From Eleusine coracana subsp. coracana (taxonomy: Eukaryota > Streptophyta > Magnoliopsida > Poales > Poaceae): a stretch of DNA of 64,000 nt. Position 1 is the first letter of the stretch. Each line of letters opens with the position of its first letter. Of this stretch, positions 31,830 to 42,375 are shown piece by piece. The stretch lies in the NCBI GenBank assembly GCA_032690845.1, contig CM064424.1, positions 36,221,511 through 36,285,510 on the forward strand, in the 5' to 3' direction. The position numbers and the translations under genes are program-made. The notes under the pieces were generated by a model. That model saw only the letters and a list, made by a program, of their open reading frames with translations. It was not told the origin of the DNA and made no database searches.

Positions 31830-32403
31830 GTGGTAGCGCTTACATGTGGACCCCGAAGAACGACACACCTCAACTTTGGAAAGAGAGCGCTTATATGTGG
31901 ACCCAGTGATAGCACTTACATGTAGACCTCATAGGCTGACCCACCTCAACTTTGAAAATAGAGCACTGACATGTGGACCTAGTGCAACTATAGACCTATA
32001 GTACTTACATGTGGGCCCAGCGGACCCAATGCCATATTGGACCAAGAGCACTAAAATCCAGGCACTGTTGGATTGAGAGAACTTACATATGGACCCAACA
32101 GACGCATCTCAAGCCATGTTAGAATGTTGGACCCACATATGACACATGTGTCTACTGGTGCAGTTCTATGACGAATCAAAACTACCACAAATTTGTGGCG
32201 CGGATGGGCTGGTGTTCTATGATGTTCTAGGTTTTCTCTTCTATGATGCTATTTTAGACTTCGTCATAAATTTTGCCATAGACCATTCATCACTTGTCTA
32301 CCGTGACCATCCATTATTTTTCATCATAGTAGGATCATCTTCTATGACACATTTTTAGAACGTCACTAGTAAAATGTCATTATTGTGCACATTTCTACTA
32401 GTG
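31830..32403 (+). mobile_element. Subterminal repeats and right end of a CACTA-type DNA transposon
   Basis: The segment ends GCACATTTCTACTAGTG (32387-32403), the inverse of a CACTAGTAGAAA terminus. Before it are TTCTATGA, TTCGTCATAAA and CCGTGACC subterminal motifs typical of plant CACTA elements (32160-32345). From 31840 to 32110 there are several ACTTACATGTGGACCC-like repeats. No left terminus or transposase was found, so this is an end fragment or a non-autonomous element with a lost left end. Confidence 0.55.
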
Positions 32404-33099
32404 TGGCTGCTAGTGGACCCAGCACTTATTACCCCTCGCTCGGTGTTTTCTCGAGATGGCCGTGGAACCCTTCGAGGAGCCGGTCTTCAAATCTCGGCTG
32501 GAGTGGGTCATGGAGGAAGTTTTCACCCTCTTATTCCATCTTACCTATGCGGGTCGAGCCTTGTAGGGTCATTCGGTTCATCACATACCTCAAGCCTTTC
32601 GAGCCGGTGCCGCAAAGGCAAAATGGCCAGTATCACAGGATCCTAGATGGGCATAGATCCGTTTCCCATGTTTTCAAGAGGTAAGTAAATGGAATCGTGG
32701 GGATTTGATTCAGAAGCCGATCCGTTTCTCCATGTTTTGAGGAGGGGACGACGCAATTACCTCGCACGCATGTTGTGGTTGGTCCAGCCAATTTAATCGT
32801 TAGAGTGGGAAGTCGTTTCGCCGCGTGTGTGACGTGGTGGGCCCATGCGTTGTGGCACCGCTTTTTTCACGTATCATGCAGAGGCGTGAGGTGACATGGC
32901 GCTATCCCGCCCATTCATTGCGTTGTAAGAAATTAAGAGGTTTCACCTTGGGTACATCAAGGCAGGTCCCGTGGGTCAAATCGACTGGAGCAGGGTTCTC
33001 AAACATGTCGTCTTTTCAACTCCGAATGTGGGCTTCGTCTTCTCCCTTCATGGCTAATATCTATCTCCAACTAGATCATACGACCACCTCTGTTGTTTG
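32404..33099. other. No supported gene
   Basis: Several short open frames on the plus strand but without recognisable domains or coding bias. Probably old transposon debris. Confidence 0.35.
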
Positions 33100-34700
33100 A
33101 CTCCTTTCACAACCTTCACCGTATCCTACGGTGATCAGGTCGTATCTTATGGTGACCTGTCCTTGAAGTTGAAACTCCATTATCCTCTTGATTTCGTTTC
33201 CTAGCTTTTCAACCTTGATTCTTTTTCATTCCAAGTATTCAAAAGACTCACTGAGCATCCCAACACTTGTAACACTAGAGAGATGTAAGAGAATGACTCG
33301 CTCCCTCTTGATTGTCCGTTTTTCCTATGAACTCAGGTCTCCACTCTAGCCAAATTATCACAAGACACATGGACCCAGCAATCCGTATCCTTGATCCATC
33401 TCCATCACCGCAACTTCTAATCTCTCATGGCGATCATCCGAGTCCACACACCAAGGCGACCAATCACCGATATCAATTATTTGGTGCTTTCAAAGTAGTG
33501 GTGTCATGAAACAATTAAAATGCTCAACATCACGAGCATGCGTAGATTCTTTGACAAAACCTTATAACAAATATCGTCATTACTCTAGCAATGGTCAATA
33601 TTGTTCTAAAAATATAATATTTTTTGAAAAAGTTCCAACTTTTAGAGAGAGAGAGATGCTATCAGGTCCATCAATATTGTCACGTTCGGCTTTCCCTTCT
33701 TGTTACGCCTAGGGACGACAGCGTCAAGCCGTTTACCGAGTCTGTCAGAATGGGATGGGCCACTGTTGCGGGTTGGCAGCATGACATCAGTGCAGAGACA
33801 CTATGCACACGCGCGCATCATCATGACTAGTGCAGTACTAGCGCCCCTGTTTTATCTATTGTCTTATCACAGATGCGTTTGACCTGGGTCGAAGAGTCGG
33901 GTGAGGCAAAACACGCTCGACTCCGCTCGTGGGGGCCGAGCGAGGTGAGAGGCACTCGACCCCATTCGCTGGGGTCGGGCAAGACGAGACGTGCTTATCC
34001 CGATGCGCTGGGATCGGGCGAGGCATAGACATTTCGACGGACACTTAGTACCATGCCCACGTTAATAACATCCATACGGCATTGCTAACATTGGCACTCG
34101 AACTTTCTAGTTCTATACAGAGTCACTCACTCTCTGTATAAATTCTCCTCTAGTCCATCGTAACTTATGGTGACTGCACCGTAATCTTCACAGAACCATC
34201 TCTATTCCTCTCTTCTCCTCTCTGTGTCGTCACACCTCATGGTGAACCCTCTGTCTTTCACAGAAACATCTTGGATTCTGGTTTTCTTCTGCTTCTGGGT
34301 CATCATAGCCTATGGCGACCTCGCCATTCATTACGGTGACCTTTGCACTTCTATCCATAGATTTATAGCATCTCTATATATTTCTCTCTCTGGTATTCAC
34401 CGTAGCTTACGGTGACTCAACCTCTGTAGCTTATGGTGATACTCACGTACATAATGTACGCAAACTCTAGCCCTCCTGAATTATACGACAACCTTTGTTG
34501 TGTACTTTCTCTTAGTAACTCCTCACAGCCTTCACCGTATCCTACGGTGACGCTATATCTTACGGCAACCTGTCCTTCAAACTGAAACTCTATTGTCTTC
34601 TTGACTTCGTTTCCTAGCTTTCCAGCCTTGGTTCATCTTTCTCTATTCCAAGTGGCCAAGAGAGTCACTGAGCATTCTAAATACAGGTCATGAATCGTTG
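33100..34700 (+). repeat. Diverged direct repeat with TCACCGTA/TACGGTGA palindromes
   Basis: A segment of about 190 bases at 33105-33290 recurs, diverged, at 34520-34680 in the same orientation. Each begins with the 19-base inverted repeat TCACCGTATCCTACGGTGA (33116-33134, 34532-34550). A third perfect 8-bp-arm copy is at 34397-34415, and degenerate copies lie at about 33143, 34156, 34310 and 34425. The pair could be old LTRs or a tandem duplication; no coding domain lies between them. Confidence 0.65.
33888..34025 (+). repeat. Degenerate ~43-bp GC-rich tandem repeat
   Basis: Three to four units of the form GGGTCGGGCGAGGY...CTCGACYCCRYTCGCTG in a GC-rich island inside AT-richer sequence. A minus-strand frame across it is only a by-product of the repeat. 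Confidence 0.7.
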
Positions 34701-34910
34701 TAGCTCTACTATTTGAATTTCCTCGTTCTCCTTATTAGCACTTGTTCGAGCTCGTCTGGTCCGACCTCAACCAAGGCCAATCTCTCTCCATCTACGTCGT
34801 CAATCTCCCGGGGGAAGCATGTCATGGACGCATCATATTTTCTTTATACTTTGTCCTCTTGCACAACTTTAGAACATTATAGTTCAGGACCATATGCTAA
34901 AATAGCTTGG

Positions 34911-35004
34911 CATTCATTTACTTCCACCAGCCATAGAAACAATATCCAAATTGTTGACATTCATTTACTTTCACGAGCCACGGCAACTACATCCAAATTG
35001 TTGT
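34911..35004 (+). repeat. 47-bp tandem duplication
   Basis: Two units starting CATTCATTTAC at 34911 and 34958 and ending CCAAATTGTTG, with about eight differences. Confidence 0.8.
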
Positions 35005-35055
35005 ACGAAGTCTTAAATTGACCGAACGATCAGGATGCATGTGTGGTTGAAACTA

Positions 35056-35419
35056 CTCCCTCTGTCCCGAATTATAAGCATTATAAGCATTCATAGGAAC
35101 CCGATGCAAAAACAACCAAGCATGCAATTGTCCCTGCTACCCCTCATCATGAGTGCTTGACCACAGTTACCCACCAATCCACGCTACTCCACATGGGTGC
35201 TCGATCACAGCTGGCGTCAGCCTCTGCCACTTGCCAAACTGATGGAGGCCGGAGGCCATCGTCCCTGTGACGCGTGTGGGCTGTGGTGCGGAAGTGTGTG
35301 TGCATGTGGTGCTTCAGCGGCCGTCAGAGAGCGTTGCAGCATGGACCTCACCTATGAATGCTTATATTGTAGGAAATTTACAGAAGGCCTCAAATGCTTA
35401 CAAATCAGGACGGAGGAAG
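35056..35419. mobile_element. Stowaway-like (Tc1/mariner) MITE
   Basis: Left end CTCCCTCTGTCCCGAATTATAAGC and right end (reverse complement) CTTCCTCCGTCCTGATTTGTAAGC form the terminal inverted repeat typical of grass Stowaway elements. They are flanked by the dinucleotide TA on both sides (35054-35055 and 35420-35421). Total 364 bp; the internal ends also match over about 30 further bases (ATAAGCATTCATAGG). No transposase. Confidence 0.8.
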
Positions 35420-36492
35420 TACTTGTTTCCTAAGACATAAAGGGGGTGGCTCGGTGTTCCCCAATCATAGAGGAGGAGGTCCGTGGGGCAGCGGTTGTGA
35501 CCTGACGGTGAGCCACGGGCTGACGAGGCAACGATGGAGGACAGTCAGCGAGGTTGGCAACAAGGGCGTCGTAACCCAAAAGTTTAGTGTGGTGGCAACA
35601 CAGTGACGGTGGGTGCAAGCGACACGATGAGGCGATGTAGTACCGACAGTGGTGGCAGAGCGACTGGCAGCTACAGCACCGAGAACAATGCCAGAGTTGA
35701 AGGGGCGGCGGTCCGACAAGGCAGGGGTGGAGGCGGACGATAACGATGCCAACAAATGCTGCTAAGGAAGAGAGGGTGGGGGGGGGGGGGGGGGGATAAC
35801 ATCGGTGCATTGGCACGGTGCGAAGGCTAACAGGACCCAGCAAAGCCGCTTCCACCTAAAACCAAACTAAGGCAAAAGCCAGTGACCCACATATCACGAA
35901 GCAACCATCACACGTACTCACGAGATTGGTCATGAATTTAGGCTTAAAACCAAAATTCAGGGACTAATTAAACTGGTCTGTTTTAAAGTACACGGATGAA
36001 ATTGAACATCAGCCTAAAGAACAGGGACCAATTCACTATTTTACCTAAATATAAATATGTGCAAATGTTACTGCCAATAATCCTTTTACTACAAATCATT
36101 GGTAAATTTGCACGAGACGGTTGAATAATAGCACAATATCAAGGGATCAGCGGATGCACCAGAATGTATTCCCACGTATGAATTTGGACAACTTGTCCAG
36201 ATTCATTATATACGCCATAAACCTATAAACACAAACATAGCTAAAAGTCCTTCCAATTTTAGAAAAGAGGGTTCATTATAGCTATAGTGAATAAATAACT
36301 CGACTAAAAGAAAAGAAATAGCGAAACAAAAGCATACAGAACTATGTTTTCAGTTCAAAACACTTGGGTCACCCCTGTGTTCGTGCTTGATATACGAACC
36401 GGAATTATTGCACACATAAAATATTTGCTTACTTTTGTGTATCTTTGCTGTTTACCACTATTACGAACAAAAAGGTTGTAAAAGGCCTGCTT
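35420..36492. other. Noncoding region with an 18-base G run
   Basis: GC-rich 35430-35760 with short frames lacking domains, then G18 at 35778-35795, then AT-rich sequence. The final 300 bases lie downstream of the host gene and should hold its 3' untranslated end. Confidence 0.4.
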
Positions 36493-39400
36493 TTACTCTT
36501 GAATTTTTGATGGTTCTCCAACCGCAGCTTCCATGCGTTGGTACCACTCACCAATTTGGGTGTTCTCAACCATATCTTTTCCTGCTCTCAAATATCTGAT
36601 CGGTCTTAGAACACCGAAGACTGCAAGATCTGCCAAGTTAGGTTTGGAGCCACCTGGGCGATAAGAACATCCCAAAAGTTAATATAATAAAAAATAAGTT
36701 CTCTAATATTCCCTCTTCCTAATTGCTTTGCAAGAAAGCATTGCATACCAAGAAAATCTCGTCCATTCAGGGCTTCCATCCATGTATTGGCAGCATCATA
36801 CAACGAAGCACGCTCATCAGTTATATTGTATTTCTTCTTCAGCTTCTTAGATACCATGTACATAGCTGCAGCACCAGCATACTTAACAGCAAACCTCTCT
36901 GTAAAACTGAAATTACCTGCACAAAGGTTCAGAGAATGAATGCGATGTTATATGTAAAATATGAAACATCTGAAAACTTATCACAACAGTTGTTATAACG
37001 ATCTTCCAATACAATGTTTAGTCCAGATGTCAAACTCATCCAGGAAAAAAAAATCAGAGAACTAGAGTCACACTCATTTTTCTGTTCCAGCATGTCACTA
37101 AATGTTTAAGCTTATTGATAGTACTGAACCTTTATGGGCAAGAAATTGTCATGCCGGCCCAAGCACAACCTGTTTAAGGTGGCATGGGCAAGCACGATAT
37201 ATAGCCCGTTAAGCCCACGATGGTTGGCCCAGCACAGCCTGGCCTACTAAGGTAAGGCCCGATAATGGGCGGCCTCCTCAGCCAGTCAGCCTCACCATCA
37301 CTCCCTCATCCTCTCTGCCAAACCCCCAACCCAACTCGAACCTAGCACCAATGCGCACCGCCTCATTGTGTAATGCCGCTGCCTTGCCTCTCCCTCATCC
37401 ACATTGCTACCCCTCATCTCTCGCTTCTCCGCATGGCCCTCCCCCCTCTACCTCGCTCTGATGAGAAGGTGCCGTCGTAGATGAAGGCGACGCCACCGTG
37501 CTTCGAGCCGGCCTGGCACGAACGGGCCCGACGGCCGTGTAAAAGTGGCTATGCCATGCTTAGGCTTTGCCTCAAGCCTATCAAGCATACGGCCCGAGCC
37601 CATGATGGGCTCGGGCCACCGGCCCCACACGGCCCGTTGGGCAACTACAGTTAGAACATCATGGACAATCATTTCTAAATCTGTTAATTAATACTCATCT
37701 TTAGTATTTTCAAATTGATGGTTGCTATACTACCATTGCTACATTCCAAATACCCATGTCTGCTTCATACTTGTGTTTTCCAGTTCCTCTGTTTTGCTAT
37801 CGTCCTACCTCTTTCCTGTGTTTTCAATTCATCTATTCTAAACATGCCCTGAGTATTGAGTGTAAATTTGAAAAAAATTAGCTTCTACTGGTGAAACATT
37901 ATCTACAGTATTCTTTGAACATCTGCTGATTTATTGTATGTGTATTATTTCTCTGTTTTGCCACCACCCTACCTCTTTCCTGAGTTTTTTTTTGTGTGTG
38001 TTTTCGATTCATCCGTTCCAAACATGCCTCGAGTATTGAGTGTAAATTTGGAGTCTTTTAGTTTCTACAATGTGAAACATTATCTGCATTGATCTTAAAA
38101 CATCATCTGAATGCTTGTGTTTTTTATGGCGGGTTGGCGGCCCTCCTTCGGTTTCTGCTATTTTGCGGGAAATCAAGGAAGAACATGGTTTATGGTGAAT
38201 GACTGGTGCTAAAATGCTTCAAGGTCTAGGCCTAGTGGGAGGAATTCTGAGTTAAAAGCTTGGTCTCCTTGGTCATGTTCGATAGCCGTTGTTTATGGGG
38301 TTTTAAAAGTTTCTTTGTTGTAAACCGAGTCTCATAGTCCCTATATGAGATGAGGATGATGCAAGAGCATCTCCAAGAGAGTCCCATAAACTCTCCCTAA
38401 ATCAAATTATTGGGGTTTAATCTAAAAAACCATCTCCAACGGCTCCCCAAAATAACTCATAGATTTATTCTCTCCTAAATTCTCCTCATTTGTAGCTATA
38501 ATTGAGGGGAAAATTGGGAGCCCCAATCCTTGTTTTTACAATGGAATTAATGTTGTTGTCGTCCCAGATGCTGACGTGGCCCAATCAAAAGTTTCCGTCA
38601 TCTATTTTTAGGGAGAACATTTGGAGGCAAGAAAACTTCTCCCTAAAAATTTTTGGGCTGCTACTTAAAGCACTCTTTTTGGGGAGCTTTTGGAGATGCT
38701 CTAAGGGGACCATATTTCTCTCTCTAATACAAAGAAGCGCATCACTCCTCTAATAGGACTCTGCCTAATCTAAAATCTTGCCGACTCTGAACATGACACA
38801 TTCATCCTATCATCGACAATCTAGCTTCGACATGCTGACGATGCTTGATGTGCCCAAGTGAGTTCTCAAGGCAATCAACAAGCTAAAGCAAGGGACTGTT
38901 TGGAAGAGACAAAAGAATGCCTTGCTCCAAGTTCAGGCTAAACATTCGAAATCTCCATGGTGGGTAACAATGAAGCTACCATGTTCTGGATAGATAGATA
39001 GATGAACCTGCGGCCAACCCATCTAGGAGTTAACCCCCCCCCCCCCCCCCCCCCCCGCTACTGATGCCTTTCATTGCCAAGTGGGCCATAGCCAAGGGAA
39101 TGGTCAAGAATGCACTACAAGACCGGACACTACTGAGGTAGTGAAGGTGCAAGGCCAATCTATCTTGTTGGAGCTTGCCCCCGCTGCTAATGCCTTTGGT
39201 TGCCAAGTGGGACATAGACAAAGGGGACTGTTTTTTTTTTCTCGAACACGCAGGAGAGCTGCGTATCATTTCATTAATAGAAGAAGAGATTAGTTTACAA
39301 CCCACACACACATCCCCAAGTACATTCAGTTTACATGTGCGCCTGTGTACATCTTAGTAACGACCAAAACTGGTTCATCACCCACCGGCAACACCACTAT

Positions 39401-42218
39401 GGATGGACAAAGGGGACTGTCAAGGATGCACTGCAAGACCAGATGATATGGAGATAGTGAAGGAGTTTCAGGAGGCCAATCAATACATCTGACCATTGCT
39501 TCAAAGCAAGTTGTTTATGTGGTTGGCTACCCTAAAGCTGATGTTTGGACAGCAGATAAATTGGCACAGCAGGGAATGCAACACCCTCCAACCTACGCAC
39601 TTTGTGGCCAAGAAGGGGAAAAGATCCTGGCCTGGTGGCATCAAGCTAATCATAGTGTGCTGTGGGATAAGGGTGAGGGCTTTAGCTACTATCATCCTCG
39701 TGGCATGACAAAAATTGGGAACATAACAACCTGTGTCTTTGATGACCTCCATCCATAAGTCTCCACTGAGGCCAACCTATGGCAAGTGGGCGCGAGGCGA
39801 ATGGCTGAGTTACTGCCATAGTTGCTATGTTCTTTAAATTCCTTTTTTTAATTTATTGTTTGTGGAACACATGTATGCTAACAACTAACCTCGACCAGAG
39901 TCAATGGCATTTGTAATCAGACCCATTTTTTCTGAACAGAAAATGCATGTAATTCTCCTTCGTGTTCAAGGCAAAAACATTTGGGCAAATGAAATGGCAT
40001 TTGATTTTAGATCAAAAACATCGAGTGGTGAAAAAAAAATTTGAAACACATATCATGTAGCACTCAGATAATTCCATATAATTGGTGTAACCATTAATTA
40101 AAAAGCATGAAAAATTGTACCATGATTTGAAGCACATGTGCGTGTTTTTATTGTTCAATAGCATTCAGAGCTCCATCCTATCAGCTTGTTTGCATTCAGA
40201 TGTGCTTGTTTCCAAACACAACCTCATTCTAGGTCAATGTGTTCCTTAGATTCACATATATTCGGTGACAGTGAGAAATGTTCACATCACCAGTTCCAAT
40301 TTTGGGGGAGTAAAGATATTGCATATCTAAAGTTCTACAAAAGAAAGTATATACTGTTACAGATAACAATGTTGAGAGTTTCTTTAGTTACCATGTTGGG
40401 CGATGTAGTCAAAGGATTCTAGAGCTTCTGAAGTAGTCCGATATATGTTAGGTGACAAGGTATGCACAAGGTGCTCGTCGACCCACCTAGATCAGATTAG
40501 AAAATACAACAAAATACAAAATTTAGTATATTAACATATATTCTTAGGCATAGTTATGTAGTTAATGGAAGGTAAATCAGAAACTGTTTCCTGGTTGAGA
40601 CTACTAAAGAGGTAAGGACGTAAGGTCATGTATGCACTGGGCAGAAAATTACCGAAAACTAATGCAACATGTAAAATGAGCATCAGCAGGTCTATCACAC
40701 TAGAAACATAAGTATCCACGTAATATTGGAAATGAAAATTAAGTGGTTGTTTTATCAAATAATTAAATATTAATGATATTATAGCATGAAAGCAAAGAAA
40801 CGAGAGAACCAAGAACGTCATATGATAAACCCTAACAGAACATGTAATTAATGAAAACAATCTGAAGGATACCTTCGCCATTTTGCCTCCTCTTCGTTTG
40901 TGAGTTCATCATCTGGGCTGATCCTGTTCTGTAATATATTGATTATCTCTGCCAACAAAAAACGAGACAAAATGTATCATGTGATTTGCAACTATAAAAA
41001 TAGAAATGAGAAAAAGGCAGAGACTAAGAAAGGTCAAAAAAGTGTAACCTGATGAATCAACAAGCTGTTCACCATCTATTGTCAATATTGGGACCTTCTT
41101 GTAATCAGACCACTTGATTTCCTTTTTGCTCAATGGATTAACTTCCACAACTTTGTATGGTATATTGTGATAGTCTAAAAAGGCTGTTATGATGGAAGAA
41201 ATGAGAGTGTCAAGGCAGTGACCAGTGAGAACATCAATATTCAAGAATAAACAAGGTATTGTTCTCAAACAATCTACTTCTACAGTTCTTTATTACTACT
41301 GCTGTTATGAACAATAATGCAAACACTGTCAAAAATAAAACTTAAAAATGCATTCCATTCCGTCAGCAATTGCATGTAACCTTTTACCAGTGAGAACATC
41401 AATATTCAAGAATAAACAAGGTATTGTTCTCAAACAATCTACTTCTACAGTTCTTTATTACTACTGCTGTTATGAACAATAATGCAAACACTGTCAAAAA
41501 TAAAACTTAAAAATGCATTCCATTCCGTCAGCAATTGCACGTAACCTTTTTTATGGCATTTAAGCAAGAACACAACTATACTAATACAAAAGGCATAATT
41601 GACATTGCCACCGTTAACCATAGGTTTCAACACACTGCCATAGTAATTTTGGGCTTCATTTTTGCATCTAATTTTTGGCCCATGTTGAATGATTCGTTAT
41701 TCTATCACCAAATTAGGTTGACCTACCTGCCTTTGAGTCTCCATATCAATAGACTTTAATTTCAATTATTAAAACACTATAGAATTAGAATAGCATATCG
41801 AAATTCCCTTGATTCTAAAAGTCTACAGTGGAAGTGAAGTTTTAAGTATATTCAACACGGCACAGAGAACGCGAGAGTGGAGCACGGATCAGATAGACTC
41901 ACCTCTGACCTTGTTACAGAAGGGGCACGCCTGATACTGGTACAGCACCACGTTCTGCGGCAACAGATCCGGCGGCGGCCGCTCCTTCGCCTTCGCCTCC
42001 GCCGCTGCAACACTAGCGAAGGTCAGGGAGAAGGATACCACACCGGCGACACCGGTTGGCACAGCCCTCGAGGATGGCGATGGAGAACGGGTCGGCAGCA
42101 CCGGCTGAGAGCACAACCGCGCGCCAGCACCGGCGGGGGAGGCCGCGCTGTGGAGCGCGCGCACCGAGAGGAGGAGCGAGCGGGACGCGAGGATTTGCGC
42201 TGCTCGCAGCGACCGCAT
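36493..42218 (-). CDS. PTGES2-like: Prostaglandin E synthase 2-like protein (glutaredoxin/GST fold), six exons
   Basis: Minus-strand exons: 41903-42218, 41049-41183, 40873-40948, 40392-40486, 36749-36916, 36493-36653. All five introns are GT...AG and the joined frame is 951 bases, 316 residues plus TAA, with no break. Residues 1-45 are Arg/Ser/Ala-rich (MRSLRAAQILASRSLLLSV), a likely organellar, probably mitochondrial, presequence, followed by a hydrophobic segment (VAGVVSFSLTFASVA). The glutaredoxin-like domain has the redox motif CPFC in LYQYQACPFCNKVR, then VPIL and DGEQLVDSS. The C-terminal GST-like helices include TERFAVKYAGAAA and KPNLADLAVFGVLRPI. Animal PTGES2 isomerises PGH2 and binds haem and glutathione; the plant role is unsettled. 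Intron 4 (3475 bp) is swollen by transposons. Confidence 0.93.
37140..37640. mobile_element. GC-rich hAT-like fragment in intron 4 (tentative)
   Basis: Sequence rich in GGGCC/GGCCC words at both edges (GTCATGCCGGCCC near 37148; ACGGCCCGTTGGGC near 37625) resembles the subterminal regions of plant hAT elements. No transposase and no clear 8-bp target duplication were found. Confidence 0.3.
37787..38115 (+). repeat. ~164-bp tandem duplication in intron 4
   Basis: Two diverged copies begin CTCTGTTTTG at 37787 and 37951. They share CCTACCTCTTTCCTG, AACATGCC and GAGTATTGAGTGTAAATTTG. Confidence 0.8.
38364..38702. mobile_element. MITE with AGAGCATCTCC termini in intron 4
   Basis: Left AGAGCATCTCCAA and right TTGGAGATGCTCT form a 13-base perfect terminal inverted repeat around about 340 bp. 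Internal inverted homology includes CTCCCTAAA and TTTAGGGAG. This is a common grass MITE terminus; superfamily (PIF/Harbinger or hAT) is not settled because the target duplication is unclear. Confidence 0.65.
39056..39760 (+). pseudogene. LINE (L1-type) reverse transcriptase C-terminal fragment, internally duplicated
   Basis: A frame at 39519-39758 reads DVWTADKLAQQGMQHPPTYA then LCGQEGE, similar to the zinc-binding RT module of plant L1 LINEs (TA-R-G-CxxC pattern), followed by AWWHQA and a terminal CVFDDLHP. Upstream, a block of about 110 bases starting TGCCTTTCATTGCCAAGTGG (39065) is repeated diverged at 39190, and the second copy is split by a retroposon. Many stops. Family assignment is by motif only. 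Confidence 0.45.
39232..39405 (-). mobile_element. Short retroposon (5'-truncated LINE or SINE) with 15-bp target duplication
   Basis: GACAAAGGGGACTGT occurs at 39217-39231 and 39406-39420. Between them, 174 bases begin with a T-run, which is a poly(A) tail on the minus strand. The CTCGAACACGCAGGAGAGCT next to the tail matches, from memory, the 3' end of grass L1 LINEs. Long target duplication plus poly(A) indicates target-primed reverse transcription. Confidence 0.85.
41221..41550 (+). repeat. 165-bp near-identical tandem duplication in intron 1 of the PTGES2-like gene
   Basis: Units 41221-41385 and 41386-41550 both begin ACCAGTGAGAACATCAATA and are identical by eye except one T/C near 41374/41539, so the duplication is young. 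It lies 38 bases upstream (in gene sense) of the exon 2 acceptor and does not touch coding sequence. Confidence 0.92.
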
Positions 42219-42339
42219 CGTGGCCGAATTAGGTTCTAGGGTTTGAATGACGGGCCTCCTGAAGCCTCCTTGTTCGCGCCGGAGAAAGACGGCGGGGCAT
42301 CGGGAGTCTATGCCGTTAAAAAAGTTACCGGTTATCTGT

Positions 42340-42375
42340 ACCACAAAAAAATTTAAATACACTTATATGCTTATG
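42340..42375 (-). promoter_or_regulatory. Candidate core promoter of the PTGES2-like gene
   Basis: On the minus strand an AT-rich stretch with ATATAAG and TATTTAAAT lies about 130-155 bases upstream of the ATG. Between it and the ATG the sequence is GC-rich, fitting a 5' untranslated region. No direct evidence for transcription start. Confidence 0.35.
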
